This document shows positions 39,027 to 50,284 of a DNA stretch of 64,000 nt, piece after piece. The position numbers and the translations under genes are program-made. Under the pieces are notes generated by a model, which ran no database searches, was not told where the DNA came from, and saw only the letters and a list, made by a program, of their open reading frames with translations. The DNA comes from an uncultured Clostridia bacterium. Its GTDB lineage: Bacteria; Bacillota; Clostridia; Oscillospirales; Oscillospiraceae. Where the stretch lies: assembly GCA_946550725.1 (NCBI GenBank), contig CAMNQX010000007.1, forward strand, positions 1 to 64,000, written 5' to 3'. Positions within the stretch are counted from its first letter, which is position 1, and the number at the start of each line of letters is the position of its first letter.

Positions 39027-39764
39027 ATGGCGGCGCGGCATTGGAATTGGTTCTGGCTTGGTGTGGCGGTCATTTGCGCCGCCGTATTTCTGCTCCGTCC
39101 GCAGGAGCCGCCCAAGGTCATCCAGGCGGACAGCGCGGTGAAGGTGGCCGAGCCACAGCCCAAGCTGCTGGCCCTCACCTTCGACGACGGCCCCCGCCGC
39201 GCCACCACCGCCAAGCTGCTGGAGGGCCTGGAGCAACGTGGGGTGCAGGCCACCTTTTTTCTCATCGGGAAACAGATCGAGGGCAACGAGGACCTGATCC
39301 GCCAAATGGCCGACAGCGGCCACCAGATCGGCATCCACACCTTCGACCACGTGGAACTGCGGAACCTCTCCCCCGCCGACATCCACCGTCAGCTGGATCC
39401 TACCCGGGAGGCTCTGCGGGCCATTCTGGGCGACCGGGAGCTTCTTCTCCGTCCACCCTACGGCTTTGTGGACGACACGCTGCTTCAGCAGGCCGACTCC
39501 CCCATCATCCTGTGGTCGGTGGACCCGGAGGACTGGCACGACCGGAATGTTCAGCGGGAGGTGGCGCATATCGTCTCCCATGTGCAGGACGGGGACATCA
39601 TCCTGATGCACGACATTTTTTCTGAAAGCGTGGACGCCGCCCTCCAGGTCGTTGACCAGCTCCACCAGGCGGGTTACGCCTTCGTCACCGTGGACGACCT
39701 GCTCCTCTCCCGGGGCATCACCCCGGAAACCGGAAAAATTTACCGCCACGCCCACCCCGATTGA
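39027..39764 (+). CDS. Polysaccharide deacetylase, membrane anchored
   Basis: LALTFDDGPRRATTAKLLEGL, GHQIGIHTFDH, LLRPPYGF. Confidence 0.94.
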   Translation: MAARHWNWFWLGVAVICAAVFLLRPQEPPKVIQADSAVKVAEPQPKLLALTFDDGPRRATTAKLLEGLEQRGVQATFFLIGKQIEGNEDLIRQMADSGHQIGIHTFDHVELRNLSPADIHRQLDPTREALRAILGDRELLLRPPYGFVDDTLLQQADSPIILWSVDPEDWHDRNVQREVAHIVSHVQDGDIILMHDIFSESVDAALQVVDQLHQAGYAFVTVDDLLLSRGITPETGKIYRHAHPD

Positions 39765-39837
39765 CGCGCGTTCTCAGTTTTCCGCTCCATATGTCTTCAT
39801 ATCCACCCAAAAGCAAAAATTTTTCTTCCAATTTCCC

Positions 39838-39866
39838 TTGCATTTTCGGGGGAATCGTGGTATGCT
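39838..39866 (+). promoter_or_regulatory. Sigma-A promoter of carD-like gene
   Basis: TTGCAT-N17-TATGCT. Confidence 0.6.
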
Positions 39867-39900
39867 AATTTTTGGAAGAAAATAGTTGCGGGAGGGGGCC

Positions 39901-40386
39901 ATGAGGATGTTTCAGCCGGGAGATAAGATCGCGCACCCCATGCACGGCGCCGGCTTGGTGGATTCCATCGTCACAAAGAAAGTCAACGGCGTCAAGCGGG
40001 ACTACTACATCCTTAAGCTCCCGGTGGGCGGCATGGTGGTCATGATCCCCACCGCCACCTCCGAGGCCATCGGCGTACGGGCGGTCATCGACGCCAAGCA
40101 GGCCGACCGGGTCATCGCCGCCATCCCCTCTCTGGAGCTGGACGACACCCCCGGCTGGAACCAGCGATACCGGGAGAATATGGTGCGCATCAAGAGCGGC
40201 GACCCGCTGGAGGTAGCCCAGGTGGTGAAGAGCCTCACCCACCGGGACAGCGTCCGGGGCCTCTCCACCGGGGAACGGAAAATGCTCCACACCGCCCGGC
40301 AGATCCTGATCTCCGAGCTGGTCATCTCCCAAAGCACCACCTACGAGGAAATGGAGCGGCGGGTCAACGCCGCCCTTGCCCAGTAA
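39901..40386 (+). CDS. CarD family transcriptional regulator
   Basis: FQPGDKIAHPMHGAGLVDSIVTKKVNGVKRDYYILKLP. Confidence 0.93.
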   Translation: MRMFQPGDKIAHPMHGAGLVDSIVTKKVNGVKRDYYILKLPVGGMVVMIPTATSEAIGVRAVIDAKQADRVIAAIPSLELDDTPGWNQRYRENMVRIKSGDPLEVAQVVKSLTHRDSVRGLSTGERKMLHTARQILISELVISQSTTYEEMERRVNAALAQ

Positions 40387-40401
40387 GGCTTTCCCCCCTA
40401 C

Positions 40402-40427
40402 AAAAGGAGCCTGACGGCTCCTTTTTT
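40402..40427 (+). terminator. Terminator
   Basis: AAAAGGAGCCTGACGGCTCCTTTTTT. Confidence 0.8.
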
Positions 40428-40448
40428 CAAACTGTTTGGAGGTTGCTT

Positions 40449-41186
40449 ATGTCCTTTCTTGATCTGTTTCGCCGCCATCCCAAAAAGCCCGCCGTCCTCA
40501 CCCCCTACTGTGCCTGCGTGGTCGCCGCCGCCGGTTCCTCCTCCCGCATGGGCGGGATCGACAAGCTGTTTGCCAGCGTAGACGGTATCCCCGTGCTGGT
40601 GCGCACGCTGCAGGCCCTCAGCGCCAGCCCCTACATCAACGAGATCACCGTGGTCACCCGGCGGGAGACGTTGCTGGACGTGGGCGCTCTGTGCCGGGGG
40701 GCATGTCTGCCCAAGGTCACCCAGGTCATCGTGGGGGGCGACAGCCGCCTGGAATCGGTCTACAAGGGGATCAACCAGCTCCCCGCCAAGGTAAAGCTCA
40801 TCGCCGTCCACGACGCTGCCCGGTGCCTGGTCCCCCGGGCGGTCATCGACGCCGCCGTGGTGGCCGCCGCCCGGTGCCACGCCGCCGTTCCCGCCGTGGC
40901 GGTGAAGGACACCATCAAGGAATTTGACGGCGAATTTGTCACCGCCACCCCCGACCGCTCCACCCTCCGGGCCGTCCAGACCCCCCAGGTGTTCCGGGCG
41001 GAGCTGCTGCGGGCCGCCCTCCAAAAGGCCATGGACGAGGGCTGGGAGGTCACCGACGACTCCTCCGCCGTGGAGCGGCTGGGGGCCACCGTGGCCCTTA
41101 CGCCGGGGAATGAACGCAACATCAAGATCACCACGCCCCTTGACCTGAAGGTGGCGGAGGCCCTTTTGCAGGAGGATGCCCTATGA
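40449..41186 (+). CDS. ispD: 2-C-methyl-D-erythritol 4-phosphate cytidylyltransferase
   Basis: [38 protein letters not shown]. Confidence 0.95.
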   Translation: MSFLDLFRRHPKKPAVLTPYCACVVAAAGSSSRMGGIDKLFASVDGIPVLVRTLQALSASPYINEITVVTRRETLLDVGALCRGACLPKVTQVIVGGDSRLESVYKGINQLPAKVKLIAVHDAARCLVPRAVIDAAVVAAARCHAAVPAVAVKDTIKEFDGEFVTATPDRSTLRAVQTPQVFRAELLRAALQKAMDEGWEVTDDSSAVERLGATVALTPGNERNIKITTPLDLKVAEALLQEDAL

Positions 41187-41662
41187 GGATCGGTCACGGC
41201 TACGACGTACATAAGCTGGCGGAAGGCCGCAGGCTCATTCTGGGCGGTGTGGACATCCCCTATGAGAAGGGGCTTCTGGGCCACTCTGACGCCGACGTGC
41301 TCACCCACGCGGTGATGGACGCGCTCTTAGGTGCGCTGGCCCTCGGCGATATTGGCCAGCACTTTCCCGACACCGACCCCAAATATTCCGGCGCGGACAG
41401 CTTGCAATTACTGTCCCATGTGGTAGAATTGATCCAGGCTCACGGCTGCCGGGTGGGCAACGTGGACGCCACCATTCTGGCCCAAGCCCCCAAGCTGGCC
41501 CCCCACATCCCCGCCATGCGGGAAAACCTGGCGCGGGTCATGGGTGTGGACGTGTCCCAGGTCAGCGTCAAGGCCACCACCGAGGAAGGCTTGGGCTTTA
41601 CCGGACAGAAGGAGGGCATCGCTTCCCATGCCATTTCCTTGTTGCTTCAAAATCCTTCGTAA
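41183..41662 (+). CDS. ispF: 2-C-methyl-D-erythritol 2,4-cyclodiphosphate synthase
   Basis: [41 protein letters not shown]. Confidence 0.96.
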   Translation: MRIGHGYDVHKLAEGRRLILGGVDIPYEKGLLGHSDADVLTHAVMDALLGALALGDIGQHFPDTDPKYSGADSLQLLSHVVELIQAHGCRVGNVDATILAQAPKLAPHIPAMRENLARVMGVDVSQVSVKATTEEGLGFTGQKEGIASHAISLLLQNPS

Positions 41663-41677
41663 AGGAGTTGTACAACC

Positions 41678-42751
41678 ATGAAGATCACCAACATCAAGGT
41701 CGACCGGGTGAAGGTCCCCCTCACCGAGCCGTTCCGCATCTCCCTGGGGGTCATCACCCACGCGGAGAGTGCGGTGGTGACCATCGAGACCGACGAGGGC
41801 CTGGTGGGCTACGGCGAAGGCGCCCCCGGCGTGTTTGTCTCCGGGGAGAATCTCCCCGGCACGGCGGCCTCCATCGAGCTGATGACCCGGGACCTGATCG
41901 GGGTGGACCCCACCGACCTGGAGAAGGTCTACTGGATCATGGACAAGGCCACTGCCCACGCCCACTGCGCCAAGACCGCCATCGACATCGCCTGCCACGA
42001 CCTGCTGGGCAAGCGGGCCGGCCTGCCGGTCTACAAGCTGCTGGGCGGCCTCTCCAACTCCATGGAGACCGACGTGACCATCCCCATCAACCCGCCGGAG
42101 TACATGGCCCAAAAGGCCAAAGAACGGGTGGCCCAGGGCTTTGACGTGCTGAAGGTCAAAATGGGGGTGGACGAAGCCTCCGACCTGGCCCGGATGAAGG
42201 CCATTCGGGAGGCCGCCGGGCCTGATGTGAAGATCCGGGTGGACGCCAACCAGGCGTGGACTGCCAAGGAAGCCCTGAACATGATCGCCAAGTTGGACGA
42301 GTATGACCTGGAGCTGGTGGAACAGCCCGTCAAGGCCGACGACCTGGAGGGCCTTGCCCAGGTCACCCGGGCCAGCCGGGTACCTATCATGTCCGACGAG
42401 TCCTGCTTCACCGCCAAGGACGCGCTGAAGCTCATTCGTGGCCGCTGCGTGGACATCGTGAACATCAAGCTGATGAAGTGCGGCGGCCTGCGGGAGGCCC
42501 AGAAGATCAACGCCATCTGCGAGGCCGCGGGCGTCTCTGTGATGCTGGGCTGCATGGCGGAGGAGACCAACATCGGCATCACCGCCGCCGCCAGTTTGGG
42601 CGCGGCCCTCAAGAACATCACCCGGGCCGACCTGGACGCCACCTTCTCCCTGGCCGACCTGCCCTTCCAGGGCGGCGTAGGCCGGGAGGTGGGCAAGCTG
42701 CTCACCCTCCCCGAGGAGCCGGGCTTCGGCTTCAAGGGTTTGAAAGCATAA
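41678..42751 (+). CDS. Enolase-superfamily dipeptide (Ala-Glu) epimerase
   Basis: MLE/mandelate racemase architecture: DVLKVKMG, IRVDANQAWT, ELVEQPVKADDLEGL, MSDESCFT. Confidence 0.88.
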   Translation: MKITNIKVDRVKVPLTEPFRISLGVITHAESAVVTIETDEGLVGYGEGAPGVFVSGENLPGTAASIELMTRDLIGVDPTDLEKVYWIMDKATAHAHCAKTAIDIACHDLLGKRAGLPVYKLLGGLSNSMETDVTIPINPPEYMAQKAKERVAQGFDVLKVKMGVDEASDLARMKAIREAAGPDVKIRVDANQAWTAKEALNMIAKLDEYDLELVEQPVKADDLEGLAQVTRASRVPIMSDESCFTAKDALKLIRGRCVDIVNIKLMKCGGLREAQKINAICEAAGVSVMLGCMAEETNIGITAAASLGAALKNITRADLDATFSLADLPFQGGVGREVGKLLTLPEEPGFGFKGLKA

Positions 42752-42768
42752 CATAGGAGGCAAACACC

Positions 42769-44160
42769 ATGGAGAAAAAGTTCTGCCCCGACATGAACTA
42801 CTGCGGCATTCCCCTTCCCGACGACGTGGCCGCTATGAAGGCCGCCGGCTTCTTTGACGACTGCCGCGCCGCCATCGCCAACTACCTGGAAGGCGACATC
42901 CCCGACTGCCTGCGCCAGCGGCTGGAGCTGGAGCTGACCCGCCTGGACTTTCTCCCCCTGTCCGAGTACCCCTACACGGATGCGGAAGCTTTGGCCCTCC
43001 TGCGGGAGACCTTCCGGGATTTTAAGGACGAGGAGCTGCCCCAGCTGGTGAACAGCCGCGCCGCTGACTGGCTTTACATCAAGGGCGTGCGCCACTTCCA
43101 CCGCCGCTTCATCGAAAATATCCTCACCACCCGGAGCGACTATGTGGCCCGCCAGCTCCACCCCACCGCCGAGGACGCCGCCGACGCGGCTCGGCGGGGC
43201 CGCATCAAGGAAAACATCGCCATTATGAAGGCAAAGGGAGAGCGCTCCGCCCGCATCACCGTCAAGCAGACCTTCTCTTTGAAGCCCGAGGCGGTGGAAA
43301 ACGCCCCCCTCACCGTCCACCTGCCCATCCCCAAGCCCTGCGCCCACCAGTCGGACATCCGTATTCTGGAGCTTTCCCACCCCGATATTGCCGTGGTGGC
43401 CCCGGAAGCCGCCCCCATGCGGACGGTGTGCTTCCCCAATGCCAAAGCGGGCGATATCTTTTCGGCGACTTATAGTTATGTAAACCATTTGGCCTACGTG
43501 GACCCCGATCCCGCCAAGGTCACCGACGCTCCCCTGCCCGCTGACGCGCTGGAGTGTCTCGGCGAGCAAGCCCCCAATATTTTGTTCACTCCCTTCATGC
43601 GCCAGCTCTCTGGAGAGATCCAAAAGGGCGAGAGGAATCCCTTGAAAATCGCCCGGAATGCCTATGATTTTGTGACCACAAAGGTGAAATACTCCTATAT
43701 GCGGGAATATGCCGCGCTGGACACCATCTGTGACTATGCCGCCAAGAACCTCAAGGGCGACTGCGGGGTGCAGGCCATTTTGTTCATCACTCTGTGCCGT
43801 CTGGCGGGGGTCCCCGCCCGCTGGCAGTCCGGCTTCGCCGCCGACCCCTCCCACGTGGGGTGCCACGACTGGGCGCAGTTTTATGTCAACCCGTATGGCT
43901 GGCTCTACGCCGACCCCTCTTACGGCGGCTCCGCCTACCGCGCCGGGGATACAGAGCGCTGGAACTACTACTTCGGCAATCTGGATATCTTCCGCACGGT
44001 GTTCAATGACCATCTCCACCGGGAGTTTGACCCGCCCAAGGCCCACTTCCGGGCCGACCCCACCGACAACCAGCGGGGCGAGGCGGAATACCCCCACCGG
44101 GGCATTTTGCCCTTTGAGTACCAGCACAGCGAAGAGATGCTGGCATTCGAGGAATTGTGA
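42769..44160 (+). CDS. Transglutaminase-like domain protein
   Basis: KGDCGVQAILFITLCRLAGVPARWQSGF...GCHDWAQFYVNPYGWLYADPSYGG (Cys-His-Asp triad pattern). Confidence 0.9.
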   Translation: MEKKFCPDMNYCGIPLPDDVAAMKAAGFFDDCRAAIANYLEGDIPDCLRQRLELELTRLDFLPLSEYPYTDAEALALLRETFRDFKDEELPQLVNSRAADWLYIKGVRHFHRRFIENILTTRSDYVARQLHPTAEDAADAARRGRIKENIAIMKAKGERSARITVKQTFSLKPEAVENAPLTVHLPIPKPCAHQSDIRILELSHPDIAVVAPEAAPMRTVCFPNAKAGDIFSATYSYVNHLAYVDPDPAKVTDAPLPADALECLGEQAPNILFTPFMRQLSGEIQKGERNPLKIARNAYDFVTTKVKYSYMREYAALDTICDYAAKNLKGDCGVQAILFITLCRLAGVPARWQSGFAADPSHVGCHDWAQFYVNPYGWLYADPSYGGSAYRAGDTERWNYYFGNLDIFRTVFNDHLHREFDPPKAHFRADPTDNQRGEAEYPHRGILPFEYQHSEEMLAFEEL

Positions 44161-44261
44161 TTATGTAAACTTACATTCATATGAGAGCGGCTACGTTTCC
44201 GTCGGGCAGATGTTCTCCCCGGCACGCATCGCCCCCCATTGGCCCGCAGTTCATGCCGTGC

Positions 44262-44334
44262 GGACGGCTGAGGACAGCCGCCCCTACACAATTCCTACCG
44301 AAGTTCTCGTAGGGGCCGATGTCCTCATCGGCCC
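44262..44334. repeat. Composite GTAGGGG hairpin repeat (inverted pair)
   Basis: GGACGGCTGaggaCAGCCGCCCCTAC...GTAGGGGCCGATGtcctCATCGGCCC. Confidence 0.85.
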
Positions 44335-44399
44335 GCGAAAGACGCACCCGTATTCCCCGGGCGGACCGCCGGGGACGGTGGTCCCGACAACCATAAAAC

Positions 44400-44437
44400 A
44401 GCACCGTGGAGCCTCGGCTCCACGGTGCTTTGTTTTT
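44400..44437 (+). terminator. Terminator
   Basis: AGCACCGTGGAGCCTCGGCTCCACGGTGCTTTGTTTTT. Confidence 0.85.
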
Positions 44438-44463
44438 CGTTTTCTTTTTGTTATGTAAACTTC

Positions 44464-45843
<1,380 letters not shown>

Positions 45844-45845
45844 TT

Positions 45846-45874
45846 ATTATACGAGCCTATGGATAAAAATGCAA
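45846..45874 (-). promoter_or_regulatory. Sigma-A promoter of gdhA
   Basis: TTGCAT-N17-TATAAT. Confidence 0.75.
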
Positions 45875-45967
45875 GAAGTTTTTTGTAAAACTGCAAAATA
45901 TACGAAAGAGGCAGGGATGTTCCCGCCTCTTTCGTGGAATATTGCATGGAATAACCCAGGAACTTTC

Positions 45968-48901
45968 TTATTTCCCGAAGAGCTTCCCAAAGAAGCCCTT
46001 CTTTTTCTCCGGGGAGCGGGCCTGGCCGCCGCCGGCCTCGCCGCGGGCGGCGGGAATGGACGCGGGGGTCTTGCCGCCGGCCTTGTTGACGCTCTCCAGC
46101 AGCTTTTTGCAGTCCTCATCCTGGAAGCGGTTCACCCCCTCCTCCAGATAGGGCTTGGCCTTCGCCCAGTCGGCGGTGCAGCCGTAGCCGTAATAGAGGC
46201 AGATGCCCAGGCCGATGGAGGACATTTTGTAGCCCTTGGCATAGGCCCCCTCATAGAGCTGATAGGCCCGGTCGTAGTCCACCGGGACCCCCCGGCCCAG
46301 CCGGTAGCAGTCCGCCATCAGGTCCATGGCCCGGGGCTGTCCCCGCTTCACCGCCTCCATGAACCACTTGGTAGCCTCGGCATAGTCCACCTTCACGCCG
46401 ATACCCGTGTAGTAGCAGTAGCCCAGGTTGCACATCCCGGCCACATCGCCCCGCTGGGCGGCCTGGCGGTAATACTCCGTCGCCTTGGTCTTGTCCTCCT
46501 TGACCCCCTCGCCAAACTCGTAGCACAGGCCCAGGTTGCAAAGGGCGGGCGGGTAGCCCCGCTGGGCGGCGCGGGTGTAGTGCTCAAAGGCCTGCGCCAG
46601 GTCCTTCTTCACGCCGTCGCCGTGCTTGTAGCAGTCGCCCAGGATCTTGATGGCCCGCGGCCAGTCCTGCTCCGCCGCCTTTTGGAACCACTCCACCGCC
46701 TTGACCTTGTCCTCGCTGACGCCGTAGCCGTTCAGGTAGCACACGCCCAGATTGCACTGGGCGGCGGCGTAGCCCTGGCGGGCGGAGGCGGCGTAATAAG
46801 CGGTGGCCTTCCGGGGGTCCTCCTCCACGCCGTCGCCACACTCATAGCACAGCCCCAGGGAGCACTGGCTGGGCGGATACTCCCGCTCGGCGGCCTTCTG
46901 GTACAGCTCAAAGGCCTTCTTGTCGTCCTGCTCCACCCCCCAGCCGTGGGAGTAGCAGTCGGCCAGCAGGTCGATGGCCCGCAGCCAGCCCTGGTCGGCG
47001 GCCTTTTGGAACCACTCTACCGCCTTGACATCGTCGGTCTCGGTGCCAATGCCCCGGGAGTAGCAGAAGCCCAGATTGCATTGGGCGCAGGCGTCCCCCA
47101 GCTCGGCGGCACGGGTGTAAAGCTCCACCGCCTTCGGCTTGTCCTCTTCCACGCCGTCGCCGCACTCGTAGCACAGACCCAGGGAGCAGATGGATTGGGG
47201 ATAATTCCGCTCGGCGGCTTTGGCGTAAAGCTCGGCGGCCTTTTTGTCGTCCTGAGGCACGCCCCAGCCCCGCTGGTAGCAGTCCCCCAGCAGGTCCATG
47301 GCCCGCAGCCAGCCCTGGGCGGCGGCCTTTTCAAACCACTTCACCGCCTCGGTCTCGTTTCGCTCCACGCCGATGGCCCGGAGGTAGCAGAAGCCCAGGT
47401 TGCACTGGCTGGGGGCGTGGCCCCGCTCAGCGGCCTGGCGGTAATACTCGGTGGCCTTCAACTTGTCCTGCTCCACGCACTCTCCCAGCTCGTAGCACAG
47501 GCCGATGGAGCACAGCGCGGTGAGGTATCCCCCGTCGGCGGCCTTGCGGTACAGCTCCATGGCTTTTTCCCTGTCCTGGGGCACGCCCTTGCCGTCCTTA
47601 TAGCAGTCGCCCAGAAAATCCATCGCCCGCAGGGAGCCGTGGTCGGCAGCCTTCTCGAACCAGGTGGCGGCCTCCACCGGGTCGGCGGGTACGCCGATCC
47701 CGTTGAGGCAGCACACACCCAGGTTGCACATGGCGGCGTAGTCCCCGTCCCCGGCAGCCTCCTTGTAAAGCTCGATGGCCTTCGCCCGGTCCTCCGGCAC
47801 CCCTTCTCCCGCTTCGTAGCACACGCCCATTTGACGCTTGCCGGGGATGTAGCCGTCCTCGGCGGCCTTGGCGTAGAGCCGGAAGGCGCGGTCGGGGTCC
47901 TTTTCCGTGCCCGCGCCCCAGCGCAGGCAGTCGCCCAGCACGCACATGGAGCGGTCGTGGCCGTCGGCCACCGCCAGCTCCAGCAGGCGCACCGCCTCCG
48001 TCTCGTTCATCTCCACCCCTTCGCCGTTCAAATAGCACACCGCCAGGTCGCAGGTGGCGGGGGAATAGCCCAGGTCGCTGGCCTGGCGGTAATAGTCCAC
48101 CGCCTTGCGGATGTCCCGCTCCACGCCGTCGCCGTTTTCGTAGCAAAGGCCCAGCTTTTCCAGCGCGGGCGCGTAGTCCTCCTTGGCGGCCTCCCGGTAC
48201 AGCTCCAGGGCGTGGCCGGTGTCCTTCTCCACGCCATCGCTGCCCCACAGGAAAAAGTCGCCCAAAATGCACTGGGAGCGGGGATGACCCTCCCGGGCGG
48301 CCTTGGCCAGCAGCTCCAGCGCCTGCCGCACGTCCTTCTCCACGCCGTTGCCGTTTAAGTAACACACCGCCAGGGCGCACTGCGCCGGGAGGTAGTCGTT
48401 CTCCCCCGCCTGACGGTACAGCTCCGCCGCCCGTTCCAGGTCCCGCTCTACCCCGGCGGCGTTTTCGTAGGCCAGACCCAGGTTATAGACCGACGGCGGG
48501 TAGCCCTGCTCGGCCCCTTGGCTGTAAAGCTCAAAGGCCTTGCGGTACCAATCCTCCCGCTTTGTCTCGTCCTCCGCGTCGTTGGCCTTGGCCCGGTAGC
48601 ACCCGGCCAGGGCGTCCTGGGCCTGAATGTCCCCCGCGTCCCCGGCCTGGGTGAGCCAGTGAATGGCCGCGTCCAAGTCCCGCTCTACGCCGTCGCCGGT
48701 GGCATAGCGGAGACCCAGCATCCGCTGGGCCTCCACGTCCGCCAGCTCCGCGCGGTCCTGCAGCTCCTCAAGCTCCTGCCGCTCCTGCGCATCCGCCTCT
48801 TTTTTCTTGTCAAAGGCCATTTGGATCAGCCCGGTGTTGAGAAAGACCACACCCTCCTGCTGTTTGTTCTGATCCTCCCGACCTTCTTGCTTCTGATCCA
48901 T
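45968..48901 (-). CDS. Sel1-like repeat protein (~977 aa), no signal peptide apparent
   Basis: Dozens of ~36-aa units such as A..LG.CY..G.GV..D..KA.E.Y.KAA..G. Confidence 0.92.
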   Translation of the reverse strand: MDQKQEGREDQNKQQEGVVFLNTGLIQMAFDKKKEADAQERQELEELQDRAELADVEAQRMLGLRYATGDGVERDLDAAIHWLTQAGDAGDIQAQDALAGCYRAKANDAEDETKREDWYRKAFELYSQGAEQGYPPSVYNLGLAYENAAGVERDLERAAELYRQAGENDYLPAQCALAVCYLNGNGVEKDVRQALELLAKAAREGHPRSQCILGDFFLWGSDGVEKDTGHALELYREAAKEDYAPALEKLGLCYENGDGVERDIRKAVDYYRQASDLGYSPATCDLAVCYLNGEGVEMNETEAVRLLELAVADGHDRSMCVLGDCLRWGAGTEKDPDRAFRLYAKAAEDGYIPGKRQMGVCYEAGEGVPEDRAKAIELYKEAAGDGDYAAMCNLGVCCLNGIGVPADPVEAATWFEKAADHGSLRAMDFLGDCYKDGKGVPQDREKAMELYRKAADGGYLTALCSIGLCYELGECVEQDKLKATEYYRQAAERGHAPSQCNLGFCYLRAIGVERNETEAVKWFEKAAAQGWLRAMDLLGDCYQRGWGVPQDDKKAAELYAKAAERNYPQSICSLGLCYECGDGVEEDKPKAVELYTRAAELGDACAQCNLGFCYSRGIGTETDDVKAVEWFQKAADQGWLRAIDLLADCYSHGWGVEQDDKKAFELYQKAAEREYPPSQCSLGLCYECGDGVEEDPRKATAYYAASARQGYAAAQCNLGVCYLNGYGVSEDKVKAVEWFQKAAEQDWPRAIKILGDCYKHGDGVKKDLAQAFEHYTRAAQRGYPPALCNLGLCYEFGEGVKEDKTKATEYYRQAAQRGDVAGMCNLGYCYYTGIGVKVDYAEATKWFMEAVKRGQPRAMDLMADCYRLGRGVPVDYDRAYQLYEGAYAKGYKMSSIGLGICLYYGYGCTADWAKAKPYLEEGVNRFQDEDCKKLLESVNKAGGKTPASIPAARGEAGGGQARSPEKKKGFFGKLFGK

Positions 48902-48951
48902 CGTATCTTCCTCCTTTGACCGCCGCGCTTACACGGTTCTTGCCTGTTTGC

Positions 48952-50151
48952 TTACTTCTCCGCCACAATGGCGGCGGTGTCCATGGCGATCATCAGCTCC
49001 TCGTTGGTGGGGATCACCAGGGTCTTGACCTTCGCGCCGGGAGCGGAGGCGTCCACCGCCTTGCCCCGGGCCTTGTTGGCCTCGTCGTCCAGGGCGATGC
49101 CCATAAAGCCCAGCTTCTCGCAGATGAGCGCCCGGGTGTCGGGGCCGTTCTCCCCTACGCCGGCGGTAAAGATCACCGCGTCCACCCCGCCCATGGCGGC
49201 GGCGTAGGCGCCGATATACTTGGAAACGCCGTAGCAGAACACGTCCAGGGCCAGCCGGGAGCGGGGATTGCCCTCGGCGGCGGTGGCGTCCAGGTCCCGG
49301 AAGTCGGAGGACACCCCGGAGATGCCCTGCACGCCGGATTTCTTGTTCAGGATGTTCTGCATCTCCCCGATGGACAGGTCATGCTTGTTCATCAGATACT
49401 CCAAAATGGCGGGGTCCAGGTCGCCGCAGCGGGTGCCCATGGCAACGCCCGCCAGGGGGGTAAAGCCCATAGAGGTGTCCACGCTCTTGCCGCCGTCCAC
49501 CGCCGCCACGGAGGAGCCGTTGCCCAGGTGGCAGGAGATGAGCTTCAGCTCCTCGATGGGCCTGCCCAGCATCTTGGCCGCCTCCTGGGTGACGAAGCGG
49601 TGGGAGGTTCCGTGGAAGCCGTAGCGGCGCACCTTGTCCTCCTCATAGTACTCATAGGGCAGGGGGTAGATATACGCCTTGGGGGGCATGGTCTGGTGGA
49701 AGGCCGTATCAAACACCGCCACCATGGGCACCCCGGGCATGACCTTGCGGCAGGCCTCGATGCCGATGATGTTGGCGGGGTTGTGGAGGGGGGCCAGGGG
49801 GATGCACTCCCGGATGGCGTCCATCACCGCCTCGTCGATGAGCACGGAGCTGGCGAACTTCTCCCCGCCGTGGACCACCCGGTGGCCCACCGCGTCGATC
49901 TCCTTGCCGGAGGAAATGACCCCGTGGTCAGCGCTCACCAGCAGCTCCAGCACCTTCTCGATGGCCTCGGCGTGGGTGGGCATATCCACGTCCTCGTTGA
50001 ACACCTCCTTGCCGTTGTTGGGGGTGTGCTTCAGGTGGCCGCCGATGCCAATGCGCTCGCAAAGGCCCTTGGCCAGAACGTCCCCGTTCTCCGAGTTCAG
50101 CAGCTGATACTTCAAAGAAGAGCTGCCCGCGTTGATTACCAGGATCTTCAT
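48952..50151 (-). CDS. ackA: Acetate kinase
   Basis: [38 protein letters not shown]. Confidence 0.97.
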   Translation of the reverse strand: MKILVINAGSSSLKYQLLNSENGDVLAKGLCERIGIGGHLKHTPNNGKEVFNEDVDMPTHAEAIEKVLELLVSADHGVISSGKEIDAVGHRVVHGGEKFASSVLIDEAVMDAIRECIPLAPLHNPANIIGIEACRKVMPGVPMVAVFDTAFHQTMPPKAYIYPLPYEYYEEDKVRRYGFHGTSHRFVTQEAAKMLGRPIEELKLISCHLGNGSSVAAVDGGKSVDTSMGFTPLAGVAMGTRCGDLDPAILEYLMNKHDLSIGEMQNILNKKSGVQGISGVSSDFRDLDATAAEGNPRSRLALDVFCYGVSKYIGAYAAAMGGVDAVIFTAGVGENGPDTRALICEKLGFMGIALDDEANKARGKAVDASAPGAKVKTLVIPTNEELMIAMDTAAIVAEK

Positions 50152-50284
50152 GTTTCATCTTCCCTTTCGTGTTTGTTGCTCCCCCTTGTCAGGAGGATAC
50201 CGGTTCGCTATAATAGCCTTATTGTACCGCTTTTTCTTCCGAGGGGCAACCCCCTATTTTATCCTGAAGCCGGGAGGCGACACG

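Noticed and set aside
42031-44127. 698-aa minus-strand ORF opposite epimerase/transglutaminase
   Set aside because: Antisense artefact; sense genes have clear catalytic motifs.
45968-48901. Regularly spaced short repeats suggesting CRISPR
   Set aside because: Repeats are in-frame ~108-bp coding units of the Sel1 protein; no spacers or cas genes.
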